Source: Spizellomyces punctatus DAOM BR117
Lineage: Eukaryota; Chytridiomycota; Chytridiomycetes; Spizellomycetales; Spizellomycetaceae
Direction: 5' to 3'
Length of the DNA: 64,000 bases
Assembly (NCBI RefSeq): GCF_000182565.1
Contig: NW_015971556.1
Span: forward strand, 309,944 to 373,943
The notes beneath the pieces were generated by a model, which was not told the origin of the DNA, searched no databases, and was given only the letters and a program-made list of their open reading frames with translations. Numbering within the stretch: position 1 is the first letter of the stretch; the number at the start of each line of letters is the position of its first letter. The position numbers and the translations under genes are program-made. This document shows positions 59,197 to 64,000 of the stretch, in pieces.

Positions 59197-59213
59197 GGTC
59201 ATGAGCCCTGATT
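59197..59213 (+). other. Retrotransposon primer-binding site (initiator tRNA-Met half-molecule type)
   Basis: GGTCATGAGCCCTGATT begins 3 nt after the LTR. It is complementary to the anticodon stem-loop region of eukaryotic initiator tRNA-Met (…CAGGGCTCATAACC), the same internal priming mode as Drosophila copia. Only this copy in the window retains it; the host tRNA sequence was not available for checking. Confidence 0.65.
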
Positions 59214-59380
59214 GCTATCACTGATATTTTCCTGCTTCAAATCTCTTTCCTGATGGCCACACCACCTTCCTGACGGACCGGACCTATCCTCTTCCCAGGA
59301 TCATGTTTGGACCACTTACCACACCAGGATGATTTCACCTCTTCCCCAATGGCAAATCCATTCACCAAATCAGCTCAGAC

Positions 59381-62300
59381 ATGTCAAACACGGACTTGGA
59401 CACCAAACTCATGCTGGAAAAGTTCAATGGTGAGAACTACCACCTCTGGAAGTTCAAAATGATGATGTTGCTAAAGGAAAAGTGGCTGTGGGGTGTGATT
59501 GAGGGGGATCAGAGCATGGAGGGAACCTCTGAGAAGGATTGGAGGAGAAAGGATGAGCAGGCAATGGCTGTAATTGCTCTGTCACTGAGTGATGCCCAAC
59601 TCATGCATGTCCAGATGGCTGGGACTGCAAGGGAGGCCTGGTTAAAGCTCAGTGACATCCACCAAAGGAAAGGAATTGCCAGTAGGCTCTATCTAAGGAG
59701 GAAATTTCTCACTCTGAAGATGGAAGACGGCGCTGGGGGCATGTTGGGACACATAAACACAGTCAGGACAATGGCTCAGCAGTTGGAGGCCATTGGGGCG
59801 CCAGTCAGTGAAGAAGACCAAGTCATCACCCTACTCTACAGCCTACCAGAGAGTTATGAACAGCTGGTGGTGTCTTTGGAGGCCAGGAGTGATTCTCTGA
59901 TGCTGGAATTCCTCACATCATGGCTTTTGCATGAAGAAACATGCAGGAAGGAAGCTGGGAGTGAAGGAGATAGCAAAGGGAAGGCCTTTTTCAGCAGGGA
60001 TGGCAGGCAGAAGGTTGGCAAGCATGGTGGGACCAAGAAGACAGCAGGGAAGTGCTTCTACTGCAACAAGAAGGGTCACTTCAAGAAGGACTGCAGGAAG
60101 GTTCTGGCGGACACCAAAGAGCAGGCCAATCAAGCCAGTACCAGTCAGGCAACTCAGAATGAGTTCCTATTCTTTGCTCAGTTGGGAGATGACACCAAAA
60201 ACTCTCAGGGAGCAGTCTGGTGGAATGTGGACTTGGGTGCTTCACAGCACATGTCACACAGAAGGGATTGGATGACCAATTACAAGGAGATGTCACCAAT
60301 TCAAGTCCATCTGGCAGACAACAGAACAGTTCAGGCAATAGGGAAGGGCCAGATCACACTTGAGACAGACAGAAACCGATTCTGTACCCTCAAAGATGTG
60401 TGGTTTGTTCCCAAGCTTGAAAAGAACTTGTTTTCAGTAAGAAGAGCCACTGAAAACGGTGCCAAAGTGGAATTTGGCAACAAGGGATGCTGAATCAAGA
60501 CTTCAGACAGTCAGGAAGCAATCCAGGGAACTCTAGGCAGTGGTCTATACATGTTTCATGCAAGAGAACATGCAAACATAGCCTCTGGAATGAGTTTGGA
60601 CCTCTGGCATCGCAGGTTAGGACACCTGAACGTCAACAGCATCAAAATCTTGGCTAGGAACCAGCTGGGAAGCAGTCTGGAGGTCAAGAATCACACAGAA
60701 ACATCACCATGTGAAGCCTGTGCCATTGGAAAGATTACCAGGCGTCCCTTTCCAAAGGGAGAAGCAGCTAGAGCGGCTCTACTGCTGGGGGTGGTTCACA
60801 GTGATGTGTGTGGGCCCATGAAGACACCAAGTCATGGTGGGGCAAAGTACTTTGTCACATTCATTGATGACAAGTCAAGGATGACGGCAGTTTATCTTCT
60901 GAAGGAGAAGAGTGAGGTTCTCAGCAAATTCAAGGAGTTTGAGGCCTGGGCAACCAACTTCACGGGGCAGAAGATCAAAACTCTCAGATCAGACAATGGG
61001 GGAGAGTATGTGGGCGAAGAATTCAAGAAATTCTGCAAACAGAAGGGAATTCAGCAGCAATTCAGCACCCCCTACACACCAGAGCAGAATGGTGTTGCTG
61101 AGAGGATGAACAGGACGCTGGTGGAAATGGGAAGGTGCATGCTGCACCACAGTGGACTCAGCTACAAGTTCTGGGGCGAGGCAATCATGACAGCGGTCTA
61201 TCTCAGGAACAGGAGCCCCACTGCAGCACTCAGCAACCAATCAACACCATTTCAAGAGTTTACAGGCGGTAAACCAGATCTCCAGCACCTCAGAGTGTTT
61301 GGCTGCATGGCCTACACTCATATTCCAAAGGAAAAGCGGTCAAAACTTGATGAGAAGGCGAAGAAGGCAGTCATGGTCGGCTACAGCACTCAGAGTAAGG
61401 CCTACAGACTGTGGGTACCTGAAGTGAACCAAGTTGTCATGTCAAGGGACGTCATCTTTGATGAAAACTTGATGTGGAGCACTCAGCAGCGACTGCAGAG
61501 TGTACCAAGACCAAGAGCTACAGATGCCTCTGGGAGGGGAGCCTTCGTTCTTGGATGACCAAGAAGGGCTAGGGACGGTTCAAGAGACTCAGAGACCATC
61601 TAGCATCACTCCAGACAACTCTTCAGCATCAGAAGATGATGGGGACGACTTCCAGGATGCTGAGGAAGTGCCAGAACTCAGCAGGAAGAGTGCCAGATTT
61701 CACAAACCACTGGGAGAGTGGTGGATTGCAAAGCCAACTCAGTCAAACCTGGCTTTTGCCTTCACCATTGGGGAAGTTCCACAGGAAGAACCCAGCACTC
61801 TGGCTGAAGCTAGGACCAGACATGATGCCAAACAGTGGGAGGCGGCTGTCAAAGCAGAATATGACTCTCTGATGGAGAATCAGACATGGGACTTAGTCAA
61901 ACTACCACCAGGAAGATCCACAGTTGGCTGCAAGTGGGTTTTCAAGCTGAAACTCAAGTCAGATGGCTCTGTAGAGCGCTACAAGGCCAGACTGGTAGCC
62001 AAAGGATACTCCCAAGTTGAAGGACTGGACTACAAGGAGACATTTGCCCCAGTAGTCAAGTTTGCAACCATCAGGACGGTCCTGACACTAGCAGCCATGA
62101 AGGACATGGAGATTCACCAAATGGATGTCAAAACAGCATTCTTGAATGGGACCATTGAGGAGGACATCTACATGGACCAACCAGAAGGCTTCACCACGGC
62201 AAATGGGCTTGTCTGCAAGCTGAAGAAGAGTTTGTACGGGCTAAAGCAAGCTCCAAGAGCCTGGAACAAAGTCATTGACGGGCAACTCAAAGAACTTGGC

Positions 62301-63380
62301 TTTGAAAGGTGTGAATCAGACCACGGGCTGTACATCAACAAGAAGATGGGCATCCACCTTATCCTGTATGTGGATGACCTTATTCTGGCATCAAAGGACG
62401 ACCAGGAGTTGTTAAAACTCAAAGAAGAACTCAAGAAGCAGTTCAAGATGGCTGATATGGGCCAGTTAGAGCATTTTCTCGGCATTCAAGTGGTCAGGGA
62501 CAGAGCCAACAGGTCAATCTGGCTCTCCCAACAGCGGTACCTCGGTCAAACATTGAAGAAATTCAACATGAGTAACAGCAAACCAGTTGCCACACCACTA
62601 GAGAATGGCCACAAGCTCACCAAGGCCATGTCACCACAAACTGAGGCAGAACAGCAAGAAATGAATGGGGTTCCTTTCAGAAGTGCTGTTGGAAGTCTCA
62701 TTTATGCAATGCTGGGCACCAGACCAGACATAGCAGCGGCAGTTGGATCAGTCAGCCAGTACCTTTCCAACCCCGGACATCAGCACTGGATAGCAGTCAA
62801 ACGGATCATGCGGTACCTGAATGGCACCACAGACCTAGGACTTCAACTGGGCGGCATTCAGAGCGAGTGGGAGCTATCTGCATACTCTGATGCAGATTGG
62901 GGCGGTGATTTGGACTTCAGGAAGTCTACCACTGGCTTCTTAGTCAAGATTGGCAGCAGCACAGTCAGCTGGCAAAGCAAGAGGCAACCTACAGTCGCCC
63001 TATCATCAACAGAGTCAGAGTACATGGCTCTTTGTCAAGCTACCAAGGAAGTTATCTGGTTCAGAACACTTCTAGGCGAGCTAGGACATCAGCAAAGTGG
63101 TCCTACAACATTGTATGGTGACAATCAGGGTGCCATAGCACTTGCCAACAACCCAACACATCATGCAAGGACCAAACACATTGATGTGTGGCACCACTTC
63201 ATCAGACAAGCAGTAGAAGACAAGAAAATCAGCCTCAAGTACTGTCAGACAGAAGAAATGACGGCTGACATTCTCACCAAGGCCTTACCCAAGACAAAAC
63301 ACCTTAAACTTTGTGGTAAAATGGGTCTCTGTCGGAAATCAGATGATTCACTGAGTGGGAGTGTTGAGATTCAGGCTTAA
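59381..63380 (+). pseudogene. Ty1/copia gag-pol, tandem copy 3, broken by stop and frameshift
   Basis: ATG 59381 (MSNTDLDTKLMLEKFNG) opens Gag and protease to an in-frame TGA at 60491-60493 (a Cys TGT codon in copy 1). Integrase continues in the same frame from 60551 to about 61558, then the same 5-bp deletion as copy 2 shifts the frame, with RT/RNase H from about 61500 to 63380. The protease motif reads VDLGAS instead of VDSGAS, and a Gly in the zinc-knuckle flank differs. The 5' third is clearly more diverged from copies 1 and 2 than the rest. It has the complete 5' LTR and primer-binding site. Confidence 0.93.
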
Positions 63381-63871
63381 ACCACGCTGTATGATCTATA
63401 AATCATGTGAGATCATGCTGGGATGTCATTAGACAGTTCACATCTGATCTGGCTAAGTTACAACGTGGGGAATTGGACTTAGAGTAATCAGAATGATCAC
63501 AGACGCGCGTGGGAATGATTTAAAGGGGTAAATCATCATGTAAGCACTCTTAGAAGGTCTGGAAGGTTTGTGACGATCTAGATCTTCAGGTAATGTGCGC
63601 CAAGGCATGGCTGAAGTTGCTGAGCACTGCTGAGCACGGCTGAGCATGTAAACAAGTGGGCTGAAGCATGTAAACAGCAAACAAAGGCAGAGGGAGGCTG
63701 GAGAATGTACTGGGTTATATAAAGGGGACTTTTGAATGTCTCTGGAGTAATATAAGCGTGTTATCCCACAAGTTACTGCACCCAGAAGTCTTACTAGCGA
63801 CCACAGGCATTACTAGGCCTTTCAGAAGTGATTTCTACACGGGAAATCAGTGTTCCAAGCGCTAAGTTTCA
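63362..63871 (+). repeat. Copia LTR, full length (510 bp), 3' LTR of tandem copy 3
   Basis: TGTTGAG...AAGTTTCA with TATATAAAGG at about 63716. The following bases (ATACTTCTCCC) leave the family consensus and enter an antisense fragment. Confidence 0.93.
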
Positions 63872-64000
63872 ATACTTCTCCCTTTGGAAAGGGATGCCTG
63901 GTGATCTTTCCATGGCACAGGCTTCACATGGTGATGTTTCTGTGTGATTCTTGACCTCCACCCCGCTTCCCAGCTGGTTCCTAGCCAAGATTTTGATGCT
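63872..64000 (-). pseudogene. Antisense copia integrase fragment, runs off the window
   Basis: Reverse complement encodes the integrase zinc-finger region (IKILARNQLG ... PCEACA ... RHPFPKGE) as in the tandem copies, opposite in orientation to the array. It lacks one base in the CAIG(K) codons (CCATGGAAAG for CCATTGGAAAG), so it is frameshifted. Confidence 0.85.

Noticed and set aside
59194-59220. A tRNA-Met-like sequence as a possible tRNA gene
   Set aside because: Only ~17 nt match and it is the complement of the anticodon arm directly after an LTR, which is a primer-binding site, not a gene.

Overview
The window is eukaryotic nuclear DNA from an intron-dense, gene-dense fungus. Genes carry many short introns (mostly 55-90 nt, GT..AG). 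The protein set (Sok1/TCP11, RBM25, PXMP4, BMS1, GH63 glucosidase I, porin, an importin-7/8-type karyopherin) and a Ty1/copia cluster point to an early-diverging, probably zoosporic (chytrid-type) lineage. That placement is inferred from gene content and intron density; no rRNA or other marker is present to prove it.

Positions 1-45,850 are ordinary euchromatin with 15 protein genes on both strands. In order they are: the 3' part of a histone deacetylase (+), a SET/MYND methyltransferase (-), a TCP11/Sok1 protein (+), the splicing factor RBM25 (-), peroxisomal membrane protein PXMP4 (+), ribonucleotide reductase large subunit carrying an intein (-), DDB1 (+, with an assembly gap and two lesions), a small signal-peptide/one-TM protein (-), an OTUD6B-type deubiquitinase (-), mitochondrial glutaryl-CoA dehydrogenase (+), a SNF2-family ATPase (+), mitochondrial porin (-), a MYST histone acetyltransferase (+), an importin-7/8-like karyopherin (-), ER glucosidase I (-) and the ribosome-biogenesis GTPase BMS1 (+). 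Most neighbours are divergent or convergent with 80-500 bp between them. The genes are housekeeping functions (chromatin, splicing, dNTP synthesis, DNA-damage ubiquitination, peroxisome and mitochondrion, nuclear transport, ER glycoprotein processing, ribosome assembly) and do not form one pathway.

Positions 46,080-64,000 are a retrotransposon nest. A Ty1/copia family with ~500-510 bp TG...CA LTRs is present as three head-to-tail internal regions sharing LTRs (LTR-int-LTR-int-LTR-int-LTR), preceded by inverted LTRs, pol fragments and a Ty3/gypsy pol fragment, and followed by an antisense fragment that runs off the window. The first tandem copy has one uninterrupted gag-pol frame. It and the second copy have lost the LTR region from the TATA box through the primer-binding site, and the second and third copies share a 5-bp frameshifting deletion.

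The most notable items are the ~520-residue homing-endonuclease intein in the nuclear RNR1 gene, whose first LAGLIDADG-type motif has Asn where the catalytic Asp is expected; the disrupted DDB1 reading frame flanking an N-gap; the mosaic shared-LTR copia array; an RFX-like X-box palindrome; a CRE palindrome; and a GC-AG intron beside a 20-nt exon that encodes the catalytic Cys of the OTU protease.
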